Shown: positions 27,581 through 35,645 of the stretch, in pieces
Layout of the letters: every line of letters begins with the position of its first letter
Numbering within the stretch: the first letter of the stretch is position 1
Assembly (NCBI RefSeq): GCF_018343625.1
Contig: NZ_JAGYPG010000002.1
Span: forward strand, 310,001 to 374,000
DNA length: 64,000 nt
Origin: Lederbergia citri
Lineage (GTDB): Bacteria > Bacillota > Bacilli > Bacillales > Bacillaceae_C
Direction of reading: 5' to 3'
The notes under the pieces: model-generated
The model's database searches: none
What the model saw: the letters and a program-made list of their open reading frames with translations, nothing else
Told to the model about the DNA's origin: nothing
Made by a program: the position numbers and the translations under genes

Positions 27581-27691
27581 ATATAACTCCTCCTTTTTAA
27601 ATGCTATGTATATATACTTCTATATACAACTTAAAAATCCTCCCTGTTTTGAATAATTTATTTGTCGAAAACGTGAAATTTGACGAATTTT

Positions 27692-28039
27692 TTATTTTCT
27701 TTTATCGTAAAAAATTCCGTCCAGTTGTTCCGTAGCTGCATAAGGATTGGCGTATCTTTCGGCAGACAGCTTTCTTCGCTCCAATTCTTTCATATCGCGT
27801 TGAATATCCATCTGGATTTTTATTAATTGATTCGTCATTTCCTCATCTAACGCAATCAGTTTTTTTCCATTAATTTGGTCTTCAGAAGAAAATGGCTTTA
27901 TTATTTTAGATACCCATTCTGAACGCTGGTCTAACAAACGCTCAATCTCACCGATAACCTCATCGCGATCCATGGAGACTGACTTAGCCAGTGCTATGAT
28001 TTCCTCAGTGACTTCCACGCATTTTTCAACAGCATTCAT
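27692..28039 (-). CDS. fliT: Flagellar chaperone FliT, 115 aa
   Basis: A small, helical, highly charged protein in the fliD-fliS-fliT order typical of Bacillus. In B. subtilis FliT binds FliD before export. The frame opens at 28102, but the ATG at 28039 overlaps the fliS stop by one base (TGATG), a translational-coupling arrangement, and gives a sequence starting MNAVEKCVEVTEEII. Little sequence is conserved in this family, so the call leans on position, size and predicted coiled coils. Confidence 0.8.
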   Translation of the reverse strand: MNAVEKCVEVTEEIIALAKSVSMDRDEVIGEIERLLDQRSEWVSKIIKPFSSEDQINGKKLIALDEEMTNQLIKIQMDIQRDMKELERRKLSAERYANPYAATEQLDGIFYDKRK

Positions 28040-28443
28040 CAAACCCCACTGCCTCCAACAGCATGCTGCAATTGTCGATTCATTTGAATAGCTTGCTTCC
28101 ATGTATCACGGAATTCCGTAATAAGTTCTTCCACTTCTTGAAGGATTTTTACATCATTATGGATATTTGCTTCGATTAGACGTCGATTTGCATAGTCATA
28201 AAGAGCAATCATATTTTTAGAAATGTCCATATCCATATTCAAGGTAACCATTAATTCAGTAATGATATTTTGGGCCTTCTGGATATTCGTATTTTTCACT
28301 TCAATGTCCTTTGATTCAATAGCAATTTTCGCCAAATTAATAAATTTTAAACAACCATTGTAAAGCATCAATGTAAGTTCACCAGGAGATGCAGTCGTTA
28401 CAGCGTTTGTACGATAAGCCTGGTACGGATTAGCGCTTGCCAT
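28039..28443 (-). CDS. fliS: Flagellin export chaperone FliS, 134 aa
   Basis: Clear FliS: starts MASANPYQAYRTNAVTTASPGELTLMLYNGCLKF in short, followed by the four-helix bundle segments. It binds the C-terminus of flagellin and stops early polymerisation. The ATG at 28443 is preferred over a GTG three codons earlier because AAGGAG is eight bases before it. It lies 57 bases after fliD and overlaps fliT. Flagellin in this window ends in the usual LLQASQ...LLR region, the expected FliS target. Confidence 0.95.
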   Translation of the reverse strand: MASANPYQAYRTNAVTTASPGELTLMLYNGCLKFINLAKIAIESKDIEVKNTNIQKAQNIITELMVTLNMDMDISKNMIALYDYANRRLIEANIHNDVKILQEVEELITEFRDTWKQAIQMNRQLQHAVGGSGV

Positions 28444-28500
28444 TTTATTCACTCCTTGTTGTTAAGGACTTGTATCTTACTATTATCTCATAAAGCTTTT

Positions 28501-30645
28501 TTAATTTCCCGCGAATTGCTGCCATAAATAATTGGATTGTTCATTGGCACGTTGAATCGCTTTTTCCATTGCCGTAAATTGTCGCCAGTAGCGATCCTCA
28601 GTCAGTTTCAATCTTGTTTCAAAATTATCAATACTTTTACCCACACTCAATAATTCACGACCAATCGTAAACTGTTGATTCGTTGAAGTGGCACGCCCTG
28701 CTTTTTCCTGCAACTTTTTCATCGCTGCATCAACTGTGTCATATAGTTTATGCACGACACCTCGGTCAGATGTCGTTCCGTCGCCTCGGAATAAGTTTTC
28801 AACGGATTGCGGATCTTTCTCTAAGGCTTCCTTAAGCTTAGCCTCATCAATTTCCAGCTTTCCGCCTTCCATATAATTGGCCGTCGTTTTAATACCAATA
28901 CTCGCAAGCTGTTTAAACAGCCCATTCGTTTCAATGACACTGGACATATCCAATCTCATTGCAGATAAAACGCTGGAAAGTATCGGGTCGCCTTTAAGAA
29001 GACCACTTCTAGCCATCTCTTCCCACTTTTCCTGTTGCTTCTCGGATAATTCTTCCTTCTCATCATCCGTTAACGGCTTATAGCTGCGGTATCGATTCTC
29101 ATTTAACTTCCCGTTGATATCGGCAATTAATTCATTATATTGTGTAACAAACGCTTTTATATTTTCAAATACTTGATTTGTGTCGTTGCCTATTGAGATA
29201 GAGACAGGTTGTACAGCATTTTCCAAGAATGTTTGTTTAAGTGTAAACGTGACTCCGCTCATTTCGAAGGTGTTGGTGGAGCGTTGAGTTTCTAAACCAT
29301 TAATGGTGAAAACTGCGTTTTGTCCATCGGTATATGTTCTCTTTTCATCAAATTTCAAGACTTCTTCTATAAATTGTCCACTGACTGTAATTTGATCCCC
29401 AGTTCCAAATTTTCCAGTTTCTTTTCTAGTTAAGGTAACTTGATCTTTAAAAGAATCATAATACATTGTAACGCCCGCAGTGGAGTCATTTACTTTTCGT
29501 ATAACGCTATTTAGTGTATCAGTTTCGATAAAAAAGATTTTTTCGTTAACTTTGCCTTTCGATGTCTCTGTATTAATATCAAATGATGAGAAATTTTGTT
29601 TATAACTGATTTCAATTTTTGCTCCAGGTGGCACACCAACTATTGGTTTGCTGTCTTCACCAATTTCAAAACCATCATCCGTTTCATCAAAATGGATAGC
29701 TCCTGTAGCTGGAATTATTTTACCCAGCTTTCTGTTACCTTCCATAAGATAAAAGAAACCATCCGCATTTGGGACTGGGTCACCAACTGTTAAATTAAAT
29801 GTTTTTGTTCCATCTTCCAATGTTACCTTTATTTTTACATCTTCTTTATTAACTTGCTTTCCAAGATTAATAACATTTAATGGAACATCGTCCGTAACAG
29901 TAATTCTCTCTGTTTTACTCTGAAGCACATAATCTACTTTAACAGTGGCATCTTTAGGTAGTTTTACTCCGAATTTTAGATTCCCGTTTTCATCAACAGC
30001 AACTTGATTATCATTCAGCTCTTGGACATCACCCATCATAACCACTTCATATGATTTGCCATTTACTTTTACATTAATTTGAGGATTTTCTTTATATTCA
30101 GGGGGTTCATTTTTAGATAAAATATCTAACTTTAATTTATCCCCCTTAAGCTTCAGGTCTAAAATAGTGACATTTTCATCAGGCACACTATCTTTATTTA
30201 CATCTAGTGTCTTGCTACTAACTACACCTTTATCCCAAACAATTGAAGTACCCAGTACACCATCTTGACTCTTAAGACTCTTAGCCGGATCAATTTCCCC
30301 TGAAGAAATCCCTCCAGAATTAACCATAACAGCAGCACTCGCCAACTGCTTCACCTGCGAAATCGAATACGAAGCCTGCGAGGCCCCACTCGTCACCGTA
30401 GCCGAAACAAACGCATCATTCGAAGATGTTACTGTTCGTGCACGGTAGTTTGGTGTCAATTTCAAATTTGATAGTTTGTCTCGAAATGATAGCAGTTTTG
30501 TGTTCAAAGCACGGAAGTCGTCGCGCTGCCATTCGAGGATTTGCTTTTTTTGTTTTAGTTTATCAAGTGGCATTCGTTCTGCGCGCATTAAATCTTTGAC
30601 CATTTTTTCGATGTCCATGCCACTTGCAAGACCTGCAATTCTCAT
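28501..30645 (-). CDS. fliD: Flagellar cap protein FliD, 714 aa
   Basis: The filament cap that folds flagellin at the tip. The N-terminal domain (RIAGLASGMDIEKMVKDLM) and C-terminal domain (about 470-710, with QYNELIADINGKLNE and GKSIDNFETRL) are typical. B. subtilis FliD has about 498 residues; the extra 200 or so lie between about 130 and 370 as beta-rich, acidic repeats such as GDKLKLDI and INVKVNGKSYEVV. This exposed region is known to vary between species. It starts at 30645, 26 bases after flaG. Confidence 0.92.
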   Translation of the reverse strand: MRIAGLASGMDIEKMVKDLMRAERMPLDKLKQKKQILEWQRDDFRALNTKLLSFRDKLSNLKLTPNYRARTVTSSNDAFVSATVTSGASQASYSISQVKQLASAAVMVNSGGISSGEIDPAKSLKSQDGVLGTSIVWDKGVVSSKTLDVNKDSVPDENVTILDLKLKGDKLKLDILSKNEPPEYKENPQINVKVNGKSYEVVMMGDVQELNDNQVAVDENGNLKFGVKLPKDATVKVDYVLQSKTERITVTDDVPLNVINLGKQVNKEDVKIKVTLEDGTKTFNLTVGDPVPNADGFFYLMEGNRKLGKIIPATGAIHFDETDDGFEIGEDSKPIVGVPPGAKIEISYKQNFSSFDINTETSKGKVNEKIFFIETDTLNSVIRKVNDSTAGVTMYYDSFKDQVTLTRKETGKFGTGDQITVSGQFIEEVLKFDEKRTYTDGQNAVFTINGLETQRSTNTFEMSGVTFTLKQTFLENAVQPVSISIGNDTNQVFENIKAFVTQYNELIADINGKLNENRYRSYKPLTDDEKEELSEKQQEKWEEMARSGLLKGDPILSSVLSAMRLDMSSVIETNGLFKQLASIGIKTTANYMEGGKLEIDEAKLKEALEKDPQSVENLFRGDGTTSDRGVVHKLYDTVDAAMKKLQEKAGRATSTNQQFTIGRELLSVGKSIDNFETRLKLTEDRYWRQFTAMEKAIQRANEQSNYLWQQFAGN

Positions 30646-30671
30646 CTACTATACCTCCATTTCCCAGCTGT

Positions 30672-31034
30672 TTAGATTTTTTTATCAACCATCAGTCCTA
30701 AATATTCTGTCATGGCTGCAAAAATATCTAGCATTCTTTTCGCTGGAATTTCTTTTACAACTTCTTGTGATACCTCATCGACAATTGTCACGTAGTATTC
30801 GTTCAGTTTATCGTGGTACTGAAACTTTAAGTGAGTGTTCGGAGATGCCTTCAAAAAGTCGTTCATGCTGTTGACCACTTTTTCTACTTGTTCAAGTGGA
30901 TAAACAATAGGTGATGGAGTCTTATCTACTTCTGTTGGCTGTCCTTGGACAACACTTGCTCCTTCCACCTTGCTTACTACAGGTTCTTTAAATGTTAGAT
31001 TTACCGATAAACCTCCTCCAACCTGTCCTACCAT
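30672..31034 (-). CDS. flaG: Flagellar protein FlaG, 120 aa
   Basis: The C-terminal two thirds (VEKVVNSMNDFLKASPNTHLKFQYHDKLNEYYVTIVD and VVKEIPAKRMLDIFA in short) match FlaG/YvyC, which helps control filament length. The frame is open to 31088, but a sigma-D -10 element lies at 31079-31086, so translation must start further in; the ATG at 31034 has AGGGGAG at suitable spacing. It is the first gene of the flaG-fliD-fliS-fliT operon. Confidence 0.88.
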   Translation of the reverse strand: MVGQVGGGLSVNLTFKEPVVSKVEGASVVQGQPTEVDKTPSPIVYPLEQVEKVVNSMNDFLKASPNTHLKFQYHDKLNEYYVTIVDEVSQEVVKEIPAKRMLDIFAAMTEYLGLMVDKKI

Positions 31035-31078
31035 CCTTCTTCTCCCCTTCGCCCCAGTTTGAACATAATCTAGTTTTA

Positions 31079-31105
31079 ATATCGGCAAAGATTACCAATA
31101 GTTTA
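31079..31105 (-). promoter_or_regulatory. Sigma-D promoter of flaG-fliD-fliS-fliT
   Basis: TAAA (31102-31105) and GCCGATAT (31079-31086) are separated by exactly 15 bases on the minus strand, a perfect match to the Bacillus sigma-D consensus. Confidence 0.92.
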
Positions 31106-31188
31106 ATTCACCTTGAAAACTCTCGAATATGATGTTTATAAATCATATATTTTTGTAGACCTTTTGCATTTTCTTGTGCACGTTCCGC

Positions 31189-31734
31189 CTACGATACCGC
31201 TTTTTCGTGGCATCCGCTTTCCCTTTCAAGCGCTGCCTTCAATTCATATTTCATACATGCAATTTCTATTTTCCCTACAATCTCTTCTGCTTTGCTAAAA
31301 TTCCTTTCATTAATGGCATTAACACCTACATAATAATATTGGTATGGAAGGGGTTTGATATCACTAACATACTTTTTAATTTCGGAAAAATCTTTTTTAT
31401 ACAGAGAATGTATTGTTTTAAAAATTGCTTTATGGTGCGGCTTTTTATACTTTTTCAACACCTTTTCTATTGATTCGGAAACGAGCTGATCATCTTCATT
31501 TGCTACACCATAATACAAAGCGATGAGCGGTTGTTTTATATTATTCTGCATAAACCGTTCAATTTTGTTCACGTCTTTTGAAAAATACATATAGTATAGT
31601 TGTGGCATAAAAATTATTAAAAAAGTAAATATAAACGTAATGGCAAATACAGTAGGCAATGCTAAATTCAGTGCTGTAAGAGAACCTATCATTACGATTG
31701 CAATAATCAAAGAAATGAAGAAAGTTTTTTTCAA
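31189..31734 (-). CDS. Hypothetical two-helix membrane protein, 181 aa
   Basis: Two N-terminal transmembrane segments (about 5-25 and 30-50) precede a soluble helical region rich in Lys and Tyr, with patterns such as QPLIALYYGVANEDDQLV and YQYYYVGVNAINERNF that look like tetratricopeptide-type helices. It starts with TTG at 31734 after AGTAGGGA. It lies upstream of the sigma-D promoter of flaG on the same strand. No family was recognised. Confidence 0.6.
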   Translation of the reverse strand: MKKTFFISLIIAIVMIGSLTALNLALPTVFAITFIFTFLIIFMPQLYYMYFSKDVNKIERFMQNNIKQPLIALYYGVANEDDQLVSESIEKVLKKYKKPHHKAIFKTIHSLYKKDFSEIKKYVSDIKPLPYQYYYVGVNAINERNFSKAEEIVGKIEIACMKYELKAALERESGCHEKAVS

Positions 31735-31838
31735 TTAAATCCCTACTTTTTTAAAAAAATATGTTTTATTTTGACGAAATCGGGAAAATGATTAGTACAA
31801 CTCCATATATCACTTTTCCATCAAAGGAGTGGTTCCTT

Positions 31839-31892
31839 ATGAAGTACGATGCTGATGGTTGCAAAGTGGACCGTGGAGTGGAGACCCCCTAA
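31839..31892 (+). CDS. Possible 17-residue peptide
   Basis: ATG at 31839 with AAAGGAG ten bases upstream opens MKYDADGCKVDRGVETP. A strong terminator follows nine bases after the stop. The good binding site plus terminator make a small independent gene or leader peptide possible. No known family. Confidence 0.3.
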   Translation: MKYDADGCKVDRGVETP

Positions 31893-31900
31893 AGGGTCAG

Positions 31901-31935
31901 GGAGACTGGTAATGTAACCAGTCTCCTTTCTATTT
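31901..31935 (+). terminator. Terminator after the 17-codon frame
   Basis: GGAGACTGGT and ACCAGTCTCC pair perfectly around AATGTA, followed by TTTCTATTTT. A smaller hairpin GACCC...GGGTC lies just before it. Confidence 0.85.
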
Positions 31936-32036
31936 TATAGACAAGTGCCCATTTAGTTGTCCATATTGCTCCAAACTCCCATCCTCCGCATATGATGCAG
32001 TGAAGCTTACCAAATATATAAATATGAGGATGCCAC

Positions 32037-32270
32037 GTGAATAATTATAATCAGATTGGTTATGGTCACGTTCCTATGGAACATTATCATCAATATATTC
32101 CAATGGAGCAATATCAAGAAGGAAGTTGGGATCGCCAGTTTGGGTTTGGTCGACCATTCGGATTTGGGAGACCGTTTGGATTTGGCTTTGGACGTCCATT
32201 TGGGTTTGGGTTCCCAGGGTTTGGATTTGGATTCCCACCATTCGGATTTGGATTTCCGTTTTTCATTTAA
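32037..32270 (+). CDS. Gly/Phe repeat protein, probable spore coat component, 77 aa
   Basis: The N-terminal half is polar (NNYNQIGYGHVPMEHYHQY) and the C-terminal half is built of FGFGRPFGFG and FGFGFP repeats, with almost only Gly, Phe, Pro and Arg. It starts with GTG at 32037 with GAGG seven bases upstream. Low-complexity Gly/Tyr/Phe proteins are common in Bacillus spore coats and crusts. The gene-scale repeats also open frames in the other two phases, but only this one has a fitting start and this composition. Function is inferred from composition. Confidence 0.55.
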   Translation: MNNYNQIGYGHVPMEHYHQYIPMEQYQEGSWDRQFGFGRPFGFGRPFGFGFGRPFGFGFPGFGFGFPPFGFGFPFFI

Positions 32271-32412
32271 TATCACGTGAGTTAGACTTGTCATACAAAA
32301 AATATGGCTTACCCTTTTCGACATTTCCCGGGAAATATCGAGTGCTCGTTTATTCCGCAAGAAATAGGGAATAAGAAGATATGAGAAATCTACTTAAAGG
32401 AGAATGCCATTT

Positions 32413-32532
32413 ATGAAAAACAAAGCTCTATTTACCACACTTGCACTTGGCGCTGCTTATTTACTTCGAAATGAAAAATCCCGCAACAAACTGAAAAATC
32501 AATTTAAAAATATGGGTTCCAAAACTAAGTAG
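32413..32532 (+). CDS. Small protein with hydrophobic N-terminus, 39 aa
   Basis: ATG at 32413 follows AAAGGAG at ten bases. The protein MKNKALFTTLALGAAYLLRN has a short hydrophobic stretch, then a basic tail (KSRNKLKNQFKNMGSKTK). A terminator follows 18 bases later. Tiny proteins of this type with a membrane-touching N-terminus and Lys-rich end are common in Bacillus; the role is unknown. Confidence 0.55.
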   Translation: MKNKALFTTLALGAAYLLRNEKSRNKLKNQFKNMGSKTK

Positions 32533-32546
32533 ACATCTCCTAACAA

Positions 32547-32575
32547 AAATGCCCCTAAATAGGGGCTTTTTGTAT
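32547..32575. terminator. Bidirectional terminator before the EAL gene stop
   Basis: GCCCCT and AGGGGC pair around AAAT, with A-run before and TTTTTG after. It lies between convergent genes. Confidence 0.8.
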
Positions 32576-34689
32576 TAATGCAAAGGAACTCTTCCTTGTT
32601 CGTGTTTATTCAGCCATAATTGAAGTTCATCTATAGGCATAGGTCTTGAAAAATAAAAACCTTGCAATTGTGGACAGCCCAATTTTTTAAGCGTCTTCCA
32701 CTGTTCAATCGTTTCAACCCCTTCGCTGACTACATTCAATTTCAATAAGTTCGCAAGGTCGATAATCGTTTTGGCGATCCCTTTACTCACTTCATTATTC
32801 GCAATATCCCGTATAAATTGACGATCAATCTTTATTTCTTGGATTGGGAAATGTTGCAAATAATGAAATGCAGAAAAGCCAGTTCCAAAATCATCGATGC
32901 TTACTGAAAAACCAAGTTGTTGCAATTCCGAAATTCTATTTTTGACTTTATCGAAATCCTCCATCGCCACATTCTCGGTAATTTCAATGACAAGTTGGCG
33001 TGGATTAATTTTGTATTGTTCGAGACAATTTTTCAAACATTGATTTAATCTAGAATGTAAAAAATGCCTCGGGGAAATATTTATTGAAAGTGTATAATCT
33101 TGCTCCCCATCTTCTTTCCACTTTTCAAGTTGTATAAATGCTTGTTCAATCACCCACTCATCTATAGCAATAATGAGTCCTGTCGATTCCGCAAGTCCAA
33201 TAAAATTGAGTGGAGGAATGAGCCCTTTTTCTGGATGATTCCATCTGATTAGCGCTTCGAACCCAATAATTTCACCTGTAAAACTGTTTATTTTAGGCTG
33301 ATAAAAAAGCTCAAATTCATTTAAATCAAGCCCTTTACGCAAGTTCATTTCGGCAAGGAGATCATCCTCAATAATATTAATCATATCTTCAGTAAATCTC
33401 GTCTGAACAGATCTTGCGTGCTTTTTCTTTGCAGCATTTAAAGCAACTTGTGCCATTTGAATACATTTATTTGCATCTTGACCATGATCAGGATATATAC
33501 TTACTCCATAACTATGCGTAACATATACGTCCTGTCCTTGAATAAACATAGGCGCACGTAATTTATTTGCAATTTCCTCCATGCTTACACATTTAACTTC
33601 ACCTTCTGAATTCGCTGGCAAGAATAAAGCAAAATGACCGAATCCAATTCTAGAGACAAGCCCTTTTGATTGAATGGATTCTTGTAGACGTTTTGCCGTA
33701 GTCATAAGGACTTCATCGCCGCTGCTATAACCAAGCACGTCTTGAATACTATCAAACTGGTCAAGCTGCAAATAAACCATCAATCTTTTTTCCCCGGGTT
33801 TTAATGCTTTCATCTTTTCATTTACTTCTTCAAGAAAAGCATGGTGATTAGAAAGACCAGTCAAAGGATCAATATAAGCAAGCTCCAGCATTTTACCTTC
33901 TACTTCAATCCTATTTAACCGTTCGAATATGAAACTGACCATATCCGCCAGCATGCCTGCTATAGTCTGGTTTAACTCCGACCACGTTTTCTGCGAAAAA
34001 GATTCGCAGCATAGCACTCCGCCTATACCTTTACTTAATATTATAGGAACATCCAATAGTGATTTAACTCCGCCTATTTGCTGGAAATATCCACTTAAAT
34101 CCTTTACACGCAAATCAGTTTCTGTGTCTGTAACCGCTAGAGATCTACTTCTTACTATTTCTTCAAAATATGTAGGCATTTGTTCAGCATGCAATTCCAC
34201 ACCTAAAAGATGCCTATGCGATTGCCTATCATATAAATTTCGACATGTTAGAATGGTTTGATCTTCATTAAAAATCCAAATGCCCACTCGATCACAGTTG
34301 ATTAAAATTGAAATCGTTTCACATATTTCTCTGAGCATCGATTGGATTTCTGCCTTAGAAATGGTTTTGGCTTTTGCTAATTCAAATAGTCTTTGTTGTT
34401 GATCCCTTAACATTTTTTCCATTTCAACTGCTTCAAAAAATCCTTTCCCAACATGTGGCAAAAGAATAAAAAGGATTTCGTTATTAGAAAGATTGGTAGA
34501 TGTCACTTCAAAAGTCGAATCACCAACCAATATTTCCAGAACTCTTCCACTGTCAAACTCCTTTTTTAATAGCTCAGTAGAAAAAGACGAATGATGCTGC
34601 TCAAAAAGGTTATTTGGATCATGAATGAGCGAAAAGGATTGTTTTTCTTTATTAAAAAGCAGTATACAGGGAGCATGATGCAGTTCCAT
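32575..34689 (-). CDS. c-di-GMP phosphodiesterase with GAF, degenerate GGDEF and EAL domains, 704 aa
   Basis: Domain order: an unassigned N-terminal region (1-95), GAF (about 105-260), GGDEF-like (about 270-430) and EAL (about 440-695). The GGDEF signature is replaced by GFGHF in SRIGFGHFALFLP, so cyclase activity should be lost. The EAL half keeps EALIRWNH, NISPRHF, EITEN, DDFGTGFS and the Lys in EIKIDRQFI, so it should hydrolyse c-di-GMP. It starts at 34689 with AAGGA nine bases before. A sigma-D-like promoter upstream suggests co-expression with motility genes; lower c-di-GMP generally favours swimming. Confidence 0.88.
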   Translation of the reverse strand: MELHHAPCILLFNKEKQSFSLIHDPNNLFEQHHSSFSTELLKKEFDSGRVLEILVGDSTFEVTSTNLSNNEILFILLPHVGKGFFEAVEMEKMLRDQQQRLFELAKAKTISKAEIQSMLREICETISILINCDRVGIWIFNEDQTILTCRNLYDRQSHRHLLGVELHAEQMPTYFEEIVRSRSLAVTDTETDLRVKDLSGYFQQIGGVKSLLDVPIILSKGIGGVLCCESFSQKTWSELNQTIAGMLADMVSFIFERLNRIEVEGKMLELAYIDPLTGLSNHHAFLEEVNEKMKALKPGEKRLMVYLQLDQFDSIQDVLGYSSGDEVLMTTAKRLQESIQSKGLVSRIGFGHFALFLPANSEGEVKCVSMEEIANKLRAPMFIQGQDVYVTHSYGVSIYPDHGQDANKCIQMAQVALNAAKKKHARSVQTRFTEDMINIIEDDLLAEMNLRKGLDLNEFELFYQPKINSFTGEIIGFEALIRWNHPEKGLIPPLNFIGLAESTGLIIAIDEWVIEQAFIQLEKWKEDGEQDYTLSINISPRHFLHSRLNQCLKNCLEQYKINPRQLVIEITENVAMEDFDKVKNRISELQQLGFSVSIDDFGTGFSAFHYLQHFPIQEIKIDRQFIRDIANNEVSKGIAKTIIDLANLLKLNVVSEGVETIEQWKTLKKLGCPQLQGFYFSRPMPIDELQLWLNKHEQGRVPLH

Positions 34690-34729
34690 TAAAACACGTC
34701 CTTGTGTTAAGAATATACTTGTATTGTAA

Positions 34730-34756
34730 TTATCGGCAGAAATAAGAAGAATTGTA
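34730..34756 (-). promoter_or_regulatory. Sigma-D-like promoter of the EAL gene
   Basis: TACA (34753-34756) and GCCGATAA (34730-34737) are separated by 15 bases on the minus strand. The -10 matches GCCGATAW fully and the -35 has three of four bases. Confidence 0.6.
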
Positions 34757-34783
34757 GCGATAAATGTATTTTTTCATAAAAAA

Positions 34784-34809
34784 GAATCGCTCTTCTAAGA
34801 GAGCGATTC
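34784..34809 (-). terminator. Terminator of the DoxX-family gene
   Basis: GAATCGCTCT and AGAGCGATTC pair, followed by TTTTTTATG on the minus strand. It lies ten bases past the stop at 34819. Confidence 0.88.
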
Positions 34810-34818
34810 CTCTAGCAA

Positions 34819-35343
34819 CTAAGCATTTTGTCCGACGTGTAGATTTGGTGTTTTCTTCGTTCTATTATCTTTTCGATGTTGAATAACTTGTTTTACTGCT
34901 GGGATTAAGAATCGGTCGACTGCATAGTATGTTGCACCTTTCCAAGCAATCAAGAGTACGAATGCTGCTAGTAATAATATTGGGTTTGTAGCAATTGTTC
35001 CTGCCATGAGGAAGTTGAGATTCATAAATCCTGCTGCAATAAGTGCTGGGATTGTTAATGCTCCAATTATTAAACCTATACCAACTAATACTTCACCCCA
35101 TGCAATCAATACGTTGAATAATTTTACATTTGGGAGAGCAACATTTTCTAGAAATGTTGCGTACCAGCCTTGAACAATCGGTGCCTCTCCTCCCGCTTTT
35201 GCAATTGCCCCGTGTAAAAATCCCGTTGCATCAAATCCTCCGAATGCTTTGTGCCATCCTGCCTGCAGCCACTGTACCCCGAGCCATATTCTTAACGCGG
35301 CCCATATGATGCCAATGACTCGATCATCAAATAATTTTTTCAT
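34819..35343 (-). CDS. DoxX/DoxD-family membrane protein, 174 aa
   Basis: Four transmembrane segments with the family motifs LRIWLGVQWLQAGWHKAFGG and NVLIAWGEVLVGIGLIIGAL. DoxX/DoxD proteins are linked to quinone-dependent thiosulfate or thiol oxidation in some organisms, and to redox stress in others; the role here is unknown. The ATG at 35343 is preferred over a GTG three codons earlier because GGAG lies about ten bases before it. Two Rex-like operators upstream suggest redox control. Confidence 0.82.
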   Translation of the reverse strand: MKKLFDDRVIGIIWAALRIWLGVQWLQAGWHKAFGGFDATGFLHGAIAKAGGEAPIVQGWYATFLENVALPNVKLFNVLIAWGEVLVGIGLIIGALTIPALIAAGFMNLNFLMAGTIATNPILLLAAFVLLIAWKGATYYAVDRFLIPAVKQVIQHRKDNRTKKTPNLHVGQNA

Positions 35344-35376
35344 TTTTCTCACTCCATATATTTGATAAAGAGCAAT

Positions 35377-35394
35377 TTGTGAAATTATTCACAT
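35377..35394. promoter_or_regulatory. Rex-like operator, proximal
   Basis: TTGTGAAATTATTCACAT fits WWGTGAANNNNTTCACWW. It lies 34 bases before the DoxX start, downstream of the likely CATAAT -10 element. Confidence 0.65.
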
Positions 35395-35442
35395 ATTAGT
35401 TTAAAAAAATTTATGAGTGCTAAATGTATTATGCGATTGAGT

Positions 35443-35460
35443 TTGTGAATTATTTCACTA
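35443..35460. promoter_or_regulatory. Rex-like operator, distal
   Basis: TTGTGAATTATTTCACTA also fits WWGTGAANNNNTTCACWW. It is 66 bases from the first site and covers the -35 region if CATAAT at 35428-35433 (minus) is the -10. Confidence 0.6.
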
Positions 35461-35645
35461 TCTCTTTTCACTTATAATATACTATGGATATTATTATAAT
35501 GCAACGGACATTTCCAACATTTCAAAAATTGGACATAATTGGTTTCAATCTTATTTTTTAAAAAAGGGATAAAAACGATGACAAATGAATGGCGGCAATG
35601 ATTGTTTATGCTATACTACTTTTTATAAGGAGGCGATTTAAGAAG

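Larger units (their letters stand above)
31735..32036. other. 300-base stretch with a 17-codon frame and a terminator
   Basis: It lies between the minus-strand membrane gene and the plus-strand Gly/Phe-rich gene. It holds promoters for both sides, the small frame at 31839-31892 and the hairpin at 31901, both listed separately. No other structure was seen. Confidence 0.5.

Noticed and set aside
27581..27691. Sigma-B promoter of hpf
   Set aside because: GTTTTC is followed at the right distance only by GGGAGG, which does not fit the sigma-B -10 GGGWAW.
32056..32374. Two further plus-strand frames in the Gly/Phe-rich gene
   Set aside because: They arise from the repeat composition, have no proper start and give odd Trp/Ile or Leu/Asp-rich products.
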